DNA of 64,000 nucleotides from JBJYKD01 sp049310025. GTDB lineage: Bacteria; Bacillota; Thermosediminibacteria; Thermosediminibacterales; Tepidanaerobacteraceae. The DNA is taken from the NCBI RefSeq assembly GCF_049310025.1, contig NZ_JBJYKD010000013.1:1-64000 (forward strand), read 5' to 3'. The translations under genes were made by a program, and so were the position numbers. This document shows positions 16,687-25,210 of the stretch, in pieces (positions within the stretch are counted from its first letter, which is position 1; every line of letters begins with the position of its first letter). The notes beneath the pieces were generated by a model that searched no databases, was not told the origin of the DNA, and saw only the letters and a list, made by a program, of their open reading frames with translations.

Positions 16687-17364
16687 ATGCAAAATCAGGG
16701 AAGGACCAGGTTTACACTTCTTGCCATTTCAAAGCTCTACAATACCCGTATAAGCATGGTGGGGGTGGACGAAAACCGGCGATGGGTGAGGCCCATGCCC
16801 ATGTATCAATCGGACCTTTTTAGGGGCGATGAAAAGATTTTTGAGATTTTCGGCGTAACGGAAATGAGCTTGAACGACTGGTGGGGGCCGGCTCCCCGCC
16901 CGGAGGACCGCTTCTTTATCAGGAACGAACAGACGGCCCCCGGCCTTGTGAAGACTTTGGGCGAGGTGGAAAGGGTAAGGCTCTTGAGAGCCCTGGTGGA
17001 CCCGTCGGTGGATGCCATTTTCAGCCGCGGGAGGACCCTGGGGCTGATAAAGCCCGTAGTAAAGGATGTGAATTTCCGGCGAAATCCTTACGATCCGGCC
17101 TCATACGAAGCCCGCATGGTATTTAAAGATATGCTGTCGAATACGGAACACAACTGGATGGTTACCGACCTTTTGTGGCACAGGATATTTGAGGATTTCA
17201 TACGCGAAAACCCCGGTCTGCTGTCGGCCAAATTAAAAGAGACCAGAGAACTGCTGAATACGCGGGAGAGCTATCTTGTCGTGGGCCTGACCAGGCTTTT
17301 TTTGGAGCACCCGGGCCCCTATGGCGGATGCTGGCCACAAATCCTGGGCGTAATCATGCTGTAA
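16687..17364 (+). CDS. Uncharacterised protein, possible dual-OB (DuOB) domain
   Basis: A 225-aa soluble protein. TLLAISKLYNTRISMVGVDENRRWVRPM resembles the start of dual-OB-fold domain proteins, which carry a G-x-D-x-x-x-x-W-x-R-P signature; SNTEHNWMVTDLLWH and a C-terminal GPYGGCWPQILGVIML follow. DuOB proteins are found near restriction, defence or nucleic-acid genes, but no such partner is adjacent. ATG at 16687 follows gggggag; GTG at 16681 is possible. Function unknown. Confidence 0.5.
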   Translation: MQNQGRTRFTLLAISKLYNTRISMVGVDENRRWVRPMPMYQSDLFRGDEKIFEIFGVTEMSLNDWWGPAPRPEDRFFIRNEQTAPGLVKTLGEVERVRLLRALVDPSVDAIFSRGRTLGLIKPVVKDVNFRRNPYDPASYEARMVFKDMLSNTEHNWMVTDLLWHRIFEDFIRENPGLLSAKLKETRELLNTRESYLVVGLTRLFLEHPGPYGGCWPQILGVIML

Positions 17365-17371
17365 CTTGCCG

Positions 17372-17395
17372 GACGTCTTGAAGGCGTCTTTTTTT
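17372..17395 (+). terminator. Terminator after the DuOB-like gene
   Basis: Seven-base stem gacgtct/aggcgtc with a short loop and a run of seven T. It marks the left edge of the AT-rich island. Confidence 0.75.
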
Positions 17396-17456
17396 ATTGC
17401 ACACCGGAGGGATTTTTTTGTAATTAAAGATATCGCGTTGGTCCGAGGGATATATT

Positions 17457-17683
17457 CTAGAATTTTTTCTTATCATATCGATAGCTTTATTCGAAGCTAT
17501 AACGGCAAGCCAGGCATGAAATTTTTTTATATCTCTCAATTTATCAAAGTTGTTGAATGCCGCTATAAAAGCCTCCTGGACGGCGTCTTCGGCGATGGAA
17601 TCGTTGAGGGTAATCAAACAGGTCGATTTATATATCTTATCAAAATACTTGTCTAAAGCATTTCAAATAGATCGCTATTTTCC
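17457..17683 (-). pseudogene. Truncated duplicate of the ECF sigma factor gene
   Basis: Nearly identical on the minus strand to the 5' half of the sigma gene at 22916-23443: it encodes the region-2 part LITLNDSIAEDAVQEAF...FHAWLAVIASNKAIDMIRKNS, then diverges and loses region 4. A one-base deletion near 17657 also breaks the first codons. It cannot make a working sigma factor. It is one part of a duplicated block of about 400 bp. Confidence 0.85.
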
Positions 17684-17864
17684 AAAATTCCATCACCCCT
17701 TACAATCTTTCCCTGCATGTCCATTATATCACAAAAAGATTATAAAATATTTTTAAAATGTTTACATAATGTTGAAACCTTTTAAGGGATTTTTACGACT
17801 ATATAACGAAAAAAATCGGGGTCTCATGGATAGACTTAAAAGTTATACCTTTGTGAATTATCAA
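17459..17864 (+). repeat. Duplicated block, copy 1 (sigma 5' half, promoter, gene remnant)
   Basis: About 150-400 bp of near-identity with 23218-23609. Both contain the sigma 5' end, the intergenic promoter, and directly after the promoter a remnant (gacttaaaa, ttatacctt) of a gene like that at 26349-26828. The shared internal deletion shows the block was duplicated after that gene was lost. Confidence 0.85.
17773..17805 (+). promoter_or_regulatory. ECF-type promoter upstream of the AgrD-like gene
   Basis: TGAAAC at 17773-17778, CTTTT, and CGACTATATA from 17796; 17 bases between TGAAAC and CGAC. This is the arrangement of Bacillus sigma-W/X/M promoters. The next complete gene is the peptide precursor at 17971. 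Confidence 0.7.
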
Positions 17865-17970
17865 TCTCTTTTTTCCCACCAGAATATCGGTATCGACTTA
17901 TAAAATCGGGCAAAAAACTGAATTAAAAGAACAAGTAAATCATGGAAACATAGAAAGGAGGTGAAGAATT

Positions 17971-18135
17971 ATGACAGAATTGTTAAAAAGGAAAATTATA
18001 ATAAGTGCTGCATGTTTATTCACACTTATTGGTACAGTCGCTGCTATTGAACCTATGTGTATAGGGTGGTTTTACCGCCCTGAGGTCCTGGAAATCTTGA
18101 AAGGCCCAATTAAAAAGAAGAATGGTGTTGTATAA
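17971..18135 (+). CDS. AgrD-like cyclic lactone autoinducer peptide precursor
   Basis: A 54-residue ORF with an excellent ribosome site (aaaggaggtg, seven bases before ATG). It has a basic N terminus (MTELLKRKIII), a hydrophobic helix, and the signature E-P-M-C-I-G-W-F-Y-R-P-E-V-L-E-I-L of Agr-type precursors; Cys at residue 38 would close a thiolactone with a downstream aromatic residue. The tail KKKNGVV is basic instead of acidic, which is unusual. No AgrB or histidine kinase gene is in the window. It lies behind an ECF-type promoter and in front of a cell-wall amidase gene. Confidence 0.72.
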   Translation: MTELLKRKIIISAACLFTLIGTVAAIEPMCIGWFYRPEVLEILKGPIKKKNGVV

Positions 18136-18227
18136 CCTTTCTTCGAAAAGAAAAGTAACCACATTAAAAATTATATACGAGGACAGTAACTTTATCGAAA
18201 ATTAAACATTAATGGGAGGCAAATACA

Positions 18228-18347
18228 ATGATTAAATCAATAAAGTCAAGTATGATACTTTTTATCCTCTTAATAGTATTATTTTCAACAGTGCTTTGTA
18301 ATTTAGGATTAGCTGAAGATCAAATCACATTATATTTTTACAATTAA
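18228..18347 (+). CDS. Signal-peptide ORF, probable 5' part of the amidase gene
   Basis: ATG after gggaggc, encoding 39 residues: MIKSIKSSMILFILLIVLF, a hydrophobic core and LAEDQITLYFYN, then a stop. The frame two positions over continues without stop as KYINGYNFEDVFYFKPKESA into the amidase domain. A one-base indel in the T run near 18335 would fuse both into a secreted amidase of about 255 residues. Confidence 0.6.
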   Translation: MIKSIKSSMILFILLIVLFSTVLCNLGLAEDQITLYFYN

Positions 18348-18439
18348 AATATATAAATGGATACAACTTTGAGGATGTTTTTTATTTTAAACCCAAAGAA
18401 TCAGCTATAGCAGAACCGCAAGGTGTAGATCCGGGAGAT

Positions 18440-19000
18440 TTGAACTTAGTTATTGACCCGGGACATGGAGGTACAGATCCAGGTGCTTATAATACAGAAG
18501 TGTCTGGTAGTATATATGAAAAAACTGCAACCCTTGATATCGGATTAAAACTAAGATCTTATTGTGGAAGTCTGGCAAAATCTATATATATGACAAGAAC
18601 TACAGATGAAACAGTAGGTGAGACTCTTAGAGAAAGTAGAATAAATAATTCTGGTGGTAATTTACTTATTTCAATTCATCACAATTCAACAACCAACCAT
18701 ACAGCAAATGGTATTGAAACATATTATTATGATTCTGCGGATCATTATATAGCCGATGATGTTCATATAAAAGCAAAGGAAGCATATTTTGGCTCAACTT
18801 ATGGGTATTTTAGTGATAGAGGTGTAAAATATGGAAATTACTATGTTCTCAGAGATACTACGGTTCCCGGATGTTTAGTAGAAGCAGGTTTTATTTCCAA
18901 TACTGATCATGACTATCAAATAATAAATAGTAGCTCATACCGTGACGAAATAGCATATCATTTATATCTGGGTATAAGAAACTATTGGCTGGGTTATTAA
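18440..19000 (+). CDS. N-acetylmuramoyl-L-alanine amidase (Amidase_3), apparently frameshifted from its signal peptide
   Basis: Zinc amidase that cuts the bond between MurNAc and the stem peptide. Zinc ligands are visible: His in DPGHGG (residue 9), Glu in IYEKTATLD (residue 27), His in LISIHHNS; the catalytic Glu is in CLVEAGFISN. The catalytic domain of about 180 residues is complete. The TTG at 18440 has no convincing ribosome site, so the real start is probably the ATG at 18228 with a frameshift between them. It could be a sequencing error, a recent pseudogene or recoding. Expected location is the cell wall. Confidence 0.85.
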   Translation: MNLVIDPGHGGTDPGAYNTEVSGSIYEKTATLDIGLKLRSYCGSLAKSIYMTRTTDETVGETLRESRINNSGGNLLISIHHNSTTNHTANGIETYYYDSADHYIADDVHIKAKEAYFGSTYGYFSDRGVKYGNYYVLRDTTVPGCLVEAGFISNTDHDYQIINSSSYRDEIAYHLYLGIRNYWLGY

Positions 19001-19062
19001 AATGTTATAATGATTTAGGGGCCCTATTTAAGGGCTCCTTATATAGGAGGTTGTATCATAAA

Positions 19063-20430
19063 ATGAATAAATCAATCTTTTTTTTCATTCCAGGTTTTAT
19101 CTTGACAATGGAAGCAATATTATACTATATAATTTTTGGGATTTTACCTTATGGTTTAAACAAGGAATTTAATTTGTTTGATTATGCGTTAACAATCAAT
19201 AACTTCGATTCCACAAGATTGTGGATGGGATTCATTTGCTTGAGTATTTTTATTTCTAGTTATAATACAAAATGCAAAATAAATAAAAACCTCATTAAGA
19301 TAATATATTTAATTTCGGGCTTTTTTATAGGAATGAATTTGATGTTAAGTTCTTATGTTTATATGACAAATCGTTTACATAGAAATTTTATTTTTAATTT
19401 GGCTTCATTTCAAAATTATTTTGGAGTAGCGGTTTATTCACTCTATGGATTATCCTTCATTATAATAACGCTTTATTGTACACATTTTTACGTCCCTAAA
19501 AAAGCAATAAAATTCCTAGGCACATTACTCATTATTTTTTCGATTATCATTATTACATCGGGCTGCAACTACTCAAAGAAACCTTTAACCGTAGAAATAC
19601 CTCCTGCCGATCAAAAATACATTTACTATAATTTTGAGAACTCATTACTGATTCCGGTCCCGGCAAAATCGAAAAATGTTCAGGATTTCAAACATGAGTG
19701 GCTAAATTCGCTGGATATTAAAAACAAACCATATATGTCATTTCTAAAGAGAGATTATATAAAAAGCTTGACAATAAAAGATGGTATAGTTTACTTGGAT
19801 TTTACTAAAGGAATCATTGATTACGGGCATTCTATAAATAATCCTCATTTTATTGCCTATGCGATGGATGCGGTGGTAAAGAACTTTACTCAATTTGAAG
19901 GAATAAAAAGCATAAGACCAACAGTAGAAGGGGAAAAAGCTGCTGAAATAGCATCAGAAGGTTTAGCAGAAGAATATGGCAAAGGGCCTTTAGATAGATT
20001 GGTTAATATGGCTGCCATTTTTAGTGATATCAAAGGAAAAAATGTAATGATTTATGCAATCCAGAAAGATCTGCAAGAACCTATTTTAATACCTTATACC
20101 ATACCCGTTCCGGAAAAAATAATTATTGATGGCAAACTACTTGAAATAGATTCTATAAATAAAATTATTGAAAAAACTATAAATATACAATTTAAACCGG
20201 ATGAATATTTACCAAACGTTATTTCTCTTTTTAAAAAAATTTATGGTAACCAAGAGTATACTTACAAGATAGAAGATAATATACTGAAAATATTTCTGCC
20301 GGAAAAACGATATAGTTCAGAGTTAAAACTGTTAGTAAAAAGCATAGCTATTTATGCCTCTCAATTTAACCTAAACTTTGAGATTTTCGTGGGGGAAAAT
20401 AAAGTTAATGTAATTTCTGATTCTCAGTAG
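19063..20430 (+). CDS. Polytopic membrane protein with extracellular GerMN-like domain
   Basis: A 455-aa protein. The first 200 residues hold about five hydrophobic segments, the last (FLGTLLIIFSIIIITSGCN) ending in a lipobox-like ITSGC. The remaining 250 residues look like a GerMN domain pair: IKSLTIKDGIVYLDFTKGI, then FTQFEGIKSIRPTVEGE, matching the family pattern of beta strand, small residue, Q-F-x-G-I/V-x-x-V...V-E-G. GerMN domains occur in spore germination and cell-wall proteins. ATG at 19063 follows aggagg by 12 bases; TTG at 19051 is in frame but touches that site. A neighbour of the amidase, so an envelope role is plausible but not shown. Confidence 0.55.
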   Translation: MNKSIFFFIPGFILTMEAILYYIIFGILPYGLNKEFNLFDYALTINNFDSTRLWMGFICLSIFISSYNTKCKINKNLIKIIYLISGFFIGMNLMLSSYVYMTNRLHRNFIFNLASFQNYFGVAVYSLYGLSFIIITLYCTHFYVPKKAIKFLGTLLIIFSIIIITSGCNYSKKPLTVEIPPADQKYIYYNFENSLLIPVPAKSKNVQDFKHEWLNSLDIKNKPYMSFLKRDYIKSLTIKDGIVYLDFTKGIIDYGHSINNPHFIAYAMDAVVKNFTQFEGIKSIRPTVEGEKAAEIASEGLAEEYGKGPLDRLVNMAAIFSDIKGKNVMIYAIQKDLQEPILIPYTIPVPEKIIIDGKLLEIDSINKIIEKTINIQFKPDEYLPNVISLFKKIYGNQEYTYKIEDNILKIFLPEKRYSSELKLLVKSIAIYASQFNLNFEIFVGENKVNVISDSQ

Positions 20431-20442
20431 CGTCACTTGCAG

Positions 20443-20478
20443 GAGTTGACAAATGGGGCCGTACCTAAATTGTCAACT
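20443..20478. repeat. Inverted repeat with a related copy at 21890
   Basis: agttgacaa and ttgtcaact form a 9-bp perfect stem around gtacctaaa. The inner motif with ggacgtacctaaattgt recurs at 21892-21912, and gttgacaaat at 21952. These look like remnants of one mobile repeat family. Confidence 0.45.
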
Positions 20479-20526
20479 TGTATTAAAACAATACAATAAT
20501 CTGGAAAAAATCAAAGGAGACAAGTT

Positions 20527-21764
20527 ATGAGAAAGATATTATCTTTGTTACTGCTTTTATCATTAATAACCTTTTTTATGATATACATAACATCATGTTA
20601 TGATCTAAAAAAAGATGCATGGAAAGAAACTGTAAAGGAAAAGCTATATGCCTTTCAAAACAGTGACGGAGGATTTAAAGATGACTCATCTACAAGCCCA
20701 TCCTCCCCCCAGGCCACTTACAAAAGCCTGTACATACTGACAAAATTGGGATATGAAGTTAAAAACCCGGATATTGTAGAAGAATACTTGAGAAACACTC
20801 TAAAGGCATTACTGGAAAACCCGGACTATCACCCCCTGGTGATGCTGAACATATTAAAAGCCCTCCAAATACTGAGTAAAGACAAAAACATAAAATCCAT
20901 TCTAAAAGAGCCCGACTCGAATTTATATGAAGCATTCATCCATAACACCTATCAGGGCCTTGAAGAACAATTGAACCGGCAGGACTTTGAACAGGCGCTA
21001 TACGACATATCAAGCTACGTCGAAATCCTTGTGATGCTGGGCGAAGAAATCCCGGACACTTTAAAGCAAAAAATATATACTAACTCCGAAAAAATAATCG
21101 GCGAAAACCTGAATCAAATACAACAGCTTCCATACTTCCCCTGTACTACTCTGTAAAACTGCTGGACAACATCAACATCATCAGCTCTTACAACCAACAA
21201 ATTGATTCCTTTGCAAAAAAATTATTGAATCGGGAGATAAATAAGGCGGAAAAAGGAGACCTTTTAATATTTTATTATGCAATGATGACCCAGAAGTATA
21301 ACCATGTTCTGGAAGAACCCTTACTTTGCTCCAATGATTATCTGAATTTCTTTAAATCGGCATCCGGCGGAGTAAGACAGAACAGCGACCAGGTGCCATC
21401 CCTTTCCATGACGGAAAAATACATACAGATGACCTCGTTCATGAACAGCTACAGAATGAAGACTTCAGACAGAGCCGTTGAAGGATATGACGGCCGTACC
21501 ATGAGTTCCTCGATTTCCGGTTATAAATTCAGGCGCCTGGAAGATTGTGATCTTATCCTGTTGAAACTGTACAACGCTGAACACAGCCTCTGGAATAAAT
21601 ATTACATTACTGACGGGAAAACTAAAATACCTGCCAAAACCAAAGTTTCTCATACAGCCGAATATAATGATATAGTTGTTTTTCAAATCCCAAAAGGAGC
21701 TGCAAGCACGAGGCTTTATTTCTATTTTTCGGAAAAAGGATATACAGAAGTCCCGAGATTTTAA
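20527..21764 (+). pseudogene. Lipoprotein of unknown function, split by one frameshift
   Basis: The first ORF (20527-21156) starts with a lipoprotein signal (LLLLSLITFFMIYITSC) and a repeat-like segment LYAFQNSDGGFKDDSS that resembles prenyltransferase/terpene-cyclase alpha-alpha repeats. At about 21140 the frame changes: YYSVKLLDNINIISSYNQQ and DSFAKKLLNREINKAEKGD continue without stop to 21764. Restoring one base gives an intact protein of about 412 residues. Ribosome site aaaggagac precedes the ATG. Function not recognised. Confidence 0.6.
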
Positions 21765-22140
21765 AAAAGAAAGCAAGGAGTCCGCCATTAATTATGCGTT
21801 AATCAACTTTATATGAGATATGACGATGGGACAGGGTACTTGTCACTTCACAACTCCACCGTTCCCCACCCAAAATGGGGACGAGCACAAATGTGGACGT
21901 ACCTAAATTGTAAAAAATATATCCCGCCCCAACTTCAAGGTGTTGACAAATAAGGTACTTTCCCCATTTGGCCTTTGAGAGATGAGCATTTGAAGATTAA
22001 GGATGAATATAACTTCAGCCCTTGCCACAGAACAAAATATATCCTTTATCATAAAGCATTTCAAACAAATCACTGTTATAAATTCCGATATTTCCTTACT
22101 GGAGGTTTTCGCTATAAGCTAAGTATATTATTGTAATATT
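21765..22140. other. Intergenic stretch with repeat scars
   Basis: Contains the gtacctaaattgt repeat copy (21892-21912) and, at about 22047-22095, a degraded third copy of the sigma gene start (cataaagcatttcaaac). A segment at 21980-22005 resembles 27205-27232. No intact gene seen. Confidence 0.5.
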
Positions 22141-22163
22141 AGACCGGCTTTTAACCGGTCTTA
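22141..22163 (-). terminator. Terminator of the sigma/anti-sigma operon
   Basis: Stem agaccgg/ccggtct with a 7-base loop just after the anti-sigma stop codon; the T-rich tail on the minus strand is weak. Confidence 0.55.
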
Positions 22164-22166
22164 GTT

Positions 22167-22919
22167 TTACCTTATAGATTTTCCTATGCTTATAATTTCC
22201 TCCTCCGCCAGAGGGCCGGAAATACTGTAGAACATCGCCGGTGTGTGCCAGAGGAGCTGGCGGGTATCGTTATTCTTAAACCAAATGAGTGTGGCCTCAA
22301 AACCATTCACATCCACTGTTTTAACATCGGTATTGTTTTTTCTGAAATTGTAAGAAAAAGCGGTGGGTCTGGTAACAGGAGTTTCCTCTATGGTGAAATA
22401 TCTGTCATTGTTGCTGGCTTCATATTTAAGCTCGATGGAAGACATTCTGCTGTTTTCATCTCTTATGAATACTCCGGAAAGCCGATATCCATCGGGGATG
22501 TATGCTGGAAGGACAATTTCATAATCCAGCATTTTTTGAACCTCGTCGGGACTGCGATAGGCTTTTTCACTCACGGCATTTATTTCATCCTGGTCTTGCT
22601 CTAAATCCTTGCCTGTCTGAGTAATGCCTGAAATATTAACCACGTTTCCAAAAAAACTTTTTATAGTTTTGAAAAAACCATGACCTGCAAAGGCGCTGTT
22701 GCCCGTGCCTGCAACAAATCCCATAAAAAATACGAGCAGGACGGCTGCGGCAGCCAGTGTTCTTTTCACCCACACCTGTTTTTTAACCTTCTTTGAAACA
22801 CTGAGCTCTTTTTTTATTTTTAGCCATATCCGCTTTTTATCCGGTGAAACAATATCATCGGAAATTTTTTTTATCTGTTCGGAAAAATACATATCAAATT
22901 CATCTTTATATTCCTTCAT
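22167..22919 (-). CDS. Anti-sigma factor with DUF4367 domain
   Basis: A 250-aa single-pass membrane protein. Residues 1-50 are a charged cytoplasmic part, LAAAAVLLVFFMGFVAG is the membrane segment, and the outer part (from about 110) is DUF4367: EVQKMLDYEIVLPAYIPDGYRL...FNGFEATLIWF-like pattern and LLWHTPAMFYSISGPLAEEEIISIGKSI. Such proteins hold a partner ECF sigma factor at the membrane. The start overlaps the sigma stop by four bases (ATGA), which supports a sigma/anti-sigma pair. Confidence 0.8.
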   Translation of the reverse strand: MKEYKDEFDMYFSEQIKKISDDIVSPDKKRIWLKIKKELSVSKKVKKQVWVKRTLAAAAVLLVFFMGFVAGTGNSAFAGHGFFKTIKSFFGNVVNISGITQTGKDLEQDQDEINAVSEKAYRSPDEVQKMLDYEIVLPAYIPDGYRLSGVFIRDENSRMSSIELKYEASNNDRYFTIEETPVTRPTAFSYNFRKNNTDVKTVDVNGFEATLIWFKNNDTRQLLWHTPAMFYSISGPLAEEEIISIGKSIR

Positions 22920-23443
22920 ATAACTTCGCGCCCCTCCTGGGATTTTTGGGATTCCAACAATTTCTTTAATATGTTTTTTGCTCTATGAAATCTGCTTTTA
23001 ACTGCCGCTGCGGAAATACCCAAAACTTCTCCTATGTCTTTAAATGGGAGGTCATAATAGTATCTTAATATTACAACTTGACGGTAGGATAAATTCAGCT
23101 TATTTAAAGCATTGATTATCTTCAGCTTATTTTCTTTATCAAGGATTAAGTCTAACGGATCTTCAGAAAAATATTTTTGCTGTAAACTATCCAGCTCATC
23201 TGAAGGAAACATTTTGGAATTTTTTCTTATCATATCGATAGCTTTATTCGAAGCTATAACGGCAACCCAGGCATGAAATTTTTTTATATCTCTCAATTTA
23301 TCAAAGTTGTTGAATGCCGATATAAAAGCCTCCTGGACGGCGTCTTCGGCGATGGAATCATTGAGGGTAATCAAACAGGTCGATTTATATATCTTATCAA
23401 AATACTTGTCGTAAAGCATTTCAAACAGTTCGCTGTTTTCCAA
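22916..23443 (-). CDS. ECF-type RNA polymerase sigma factor
   Basis: About 175 aa. Region 2: LYDKYFDKIYKSTCLITLN, DAVQEAFISAFNNFDKLRD, FHAWVAVIASNKAIDMIRKN. Region 4: LNKLNLSYRQVVILRYYYDLPFKDIGEVLGIS followed by AAAVKSRFHRAKNILKK. TTG at 23443 is preferred because aaggggtgatgg lies five bases upstream; the longer reading from ATG 23482 includes that site as codons. The ECF-type promoter at 23531 points away from it. It is the best candidate for recognising the shared promoter of this island, by linkage and because the promoter sits at its own divergent edge; the sigma at 53711 is the alternative. Confidence 0.88.
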   Translation of the reverse strand: MENSELFEMLYDKYFDKIYKSTCLITLNDSIAEDAVQEAFISAFNNFDKLRDIKKFHAWVAVIASNKAIDMIRKNSKMFPSDELDSLQQKYFSEDPLDLILDKENKLKIINALNKLNLSYRQVVILRYYYDLPFKDIGEVLGISAAAVKSRFHRAKNILKKLLESQKSQEGREVI

Positions 23444-23609
23444 AATTCCATCACCCCTTACAATGTTTCCCTGCATGTCCATTATATCACAAAAAGATTA
23501 TAAAATATTTTTAAAATGTTTACATAATGTTGAAACCTTTTTGGGGGTTCATGCGACTATATAATGAAAAAATCGGGGTCTTCGTGGACAGACTTAAAAA
23601 GTTATACCT
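23218..23609 (+). repeat. Duplicated block, copy 2
   Basis: Matches 17459-17864; includes the 5' half of the intact sigma gene, the ECF-type promoter, and a remnant gacagacttaaaaagttatacctt. Bases 23610-23784 hold no gene; a tatagtaga-gg-aattttt leader at 23690 resembles 27313. Confidence 0.85.
23531..23563 (+). promoter_or_regulatory. ECF-type promoter divergent from the sigma gene
   Basis: TGAAAC at 23531-23536 and CGACTATATA from 23554, 17 bases apart, as at 17773 and 26285. The first intact gene downstream is the C39-like peptidase at 23785. Confidence 0.72.
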
Positions 23610-23784
23610 TCTATTAACCTCAAAAAAAGAAATGGTAAGTTATGATGATTGGGAAAAATACTAAGAAGGTCTCAGATATTGTTATATAGTAGAGGGAATT
23701 TTTACAAGAAAGAAGGTGATTCTATTGAAGGATTATCTTTAAAGTTAATATTCTTGATTAAAAATAAATAAGAGGTGATAAATA

Positions 23785-24465
23785 ATGATTAGAAAAAGTT
23801 TTATCGTGCTGCTAGTGTTTTGCCTGTTTATAGTGCCTGTAGCTTCTGCTACTCAATTGGAAGGAATAAGAGAGCACATTCCTGAAATTATACCAAAAGG
23901 GGATTTTGATAAGTATATTAATGAAAATTACTCATCCAGTATAGGTATTGAAGCAATTTTGAATATAGACTTACCAGTTCCCAGGTTTAGCCAGCACGAT
24001 CCCGATTGGGCAGAAGAAATCATTAATGGTTCAGAGCCGGCAAAAACATTTTCTGAGGAAGGCTGTGCGCTTTGTAGTGTAGCAATGGTTTTTAAATATT
24101 TTGATATAGATACTGATCCATTGACTCTTAATAATGATCTTGGTACAGCTGCCTATCCACTAGATTGGTATAAGGCTCCAAAACTGGGTGCTGATGGTCA
24201 ACTTGAAGTTGTTACCTTTAGACAGTACCCAAGCTGGAATACCATTTATAGCACTTGTGTTAGTGCATTAGAAGATGAAACGCCTGTTATTGTGGGTTTT
24301 ATAAAAAGTGGGAAAAAGCATTTTGTGGTTGTAAAAGGGGTTTATGGTGATGGAAGATCCGCTGATGATTTTGAACTAATTGATCCTAATGGCGGCGTTA
24401 TTAGAACATTAGATTATTTCGAAAACCGGACACCATATGAAATAATCATCTATCAACCCAAATAA
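23785..24465 (+). CDS. Secreted C39-like papain-fold cysteine peptidase
   Basis: A 226-aa protein with an N-terminal signal peptide (SFIVLLVFCLFIVPVASA). The Peptidase_C39_2 core is visible: VPRFSQHDPDWAEEI, the nucleophile region EEGCALCSVAMVFKYF, the His in GKKHFVVVKGVYGD, and the Asp/Asn in FELIDPNGGVIRTLDYF. Extracellular hydrolase; substrate unknown. ATG after agaggtgataa. It lies 220 bases after an ECF-type promoter. Confidence 0.8.
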   Translation: MIRKSFIVLLVFCLFIVPVASATQLEGIREHIPEIIPKGDFDKYINENYSSSIGIEAILNIDLPVPRFSQHDPDWAEEIINGSEPAKTFSEEGCALCSVAMVFKYFDIDTDPLTLNNDLGTAAYPLDWYKAPKLGADGQLEVVTFRQYPSWNTIYSTCVSALEDETPVIVGFIKSGKKHFVVVKGVYGDGRSADDFELIDPNGGVIRTLDYFENRTPYEIIIYQPK

Positions 24466-24521
24466 TCTTGGAGCAGGTTTTTACCCTACTCCAAACATTA
24501 TAATTGTTAGGAAGGTCTAAA

Positions 24522-25043
24522 ATGCGAAAGAAATTATTTTTTTTAATCTGTCTGGGAACCATAATGATATTTATAACTTACCATTTTTATGCATTTCAAT
24601 CTCCAAAACTTACAGAACAAGAGGCAAAAGACCTGGCCAGAAATTCTTATGAAGCATTTAATTATCTTTTAGAAGGCGGGGAGAAATCTACGGTTGATGA
24701 AAAGATATTCAAACTGAGAATCCTTGATCAAAATATAGACTCTGAGCAAAAAGTAATTGCACTTTTAAAAAAATATTTTACCAGTGAAAGAGCTAGAATT
24801 ATTTATGAAACTTTAGGGTTTGAAACGGTGAATGGAATGTTTTACAAAGAACTTAGTGATATTTGCGGTCTTTTTAAATGGGAAAACGCAATAATTTATG
24901 ATATAAAATTTAATAAAAATATGGCTCGAGCAGTATTTTTAGTTCCGTTTGAATCAGAAACAGGTACGCATTATAAAGAAACTGTAGTAGAATATATTTA
25001 TTTAAAAGAGCAGGGTTGGAGAATAAACTCTCAAATATATTGA
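24522..25043 (+). CDS. Exported or membrane-anchored protein of unknown function
   Basis: A 173-aa protein with an N-terminal anchor (KKLFFLICLGTIMIFITYHFYAF) and an alpha/beta extracellular part: LTEQEAKDLARNSYEAFNYLLEGG, then a C-terminal pattern ARAVFLVPFE...YIYLKEQGWRINSQIY. The style is that of IseA-like or other small envelope inhibitors, but I cannot assign a family. ATG at 24522 follows taggaaggt. It directly follows the peptidase; an imperfect hairpin (ttggagcagg/cctactccaa, 24468-24494) lies between. Confidence 0.6.
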   Translation: MRKKLFFLICLGTIMIFITYHFYAFQSPKLTEQEAKDLARNSYEAFNYLLEGGEKSTVDEKIFKLRILDQNIDSEQKVIALLKKYFTSERARIIYETLGFETVNGMFYKELSDICGLFKWENAIIYDIKFNKNMARAVFLVPFESETGTHYKETVVEYIYLKEQGWRINSQIY

Positions 25044-25210
25044 TAAATTAGCCCCTGTACTACTGCGTTTTCCTGCTTAATTACCCTTGTAAAAGCAAAT
25101 GTCAACGATCCATAGGATGGTAAAGTTAAACTTCTGTCAGATCTTACAACCGGAAATAAATATGAACGTTATATCGTTATCTTTTCCAAACGGTAGGTGA
25201 TAATGTACAG

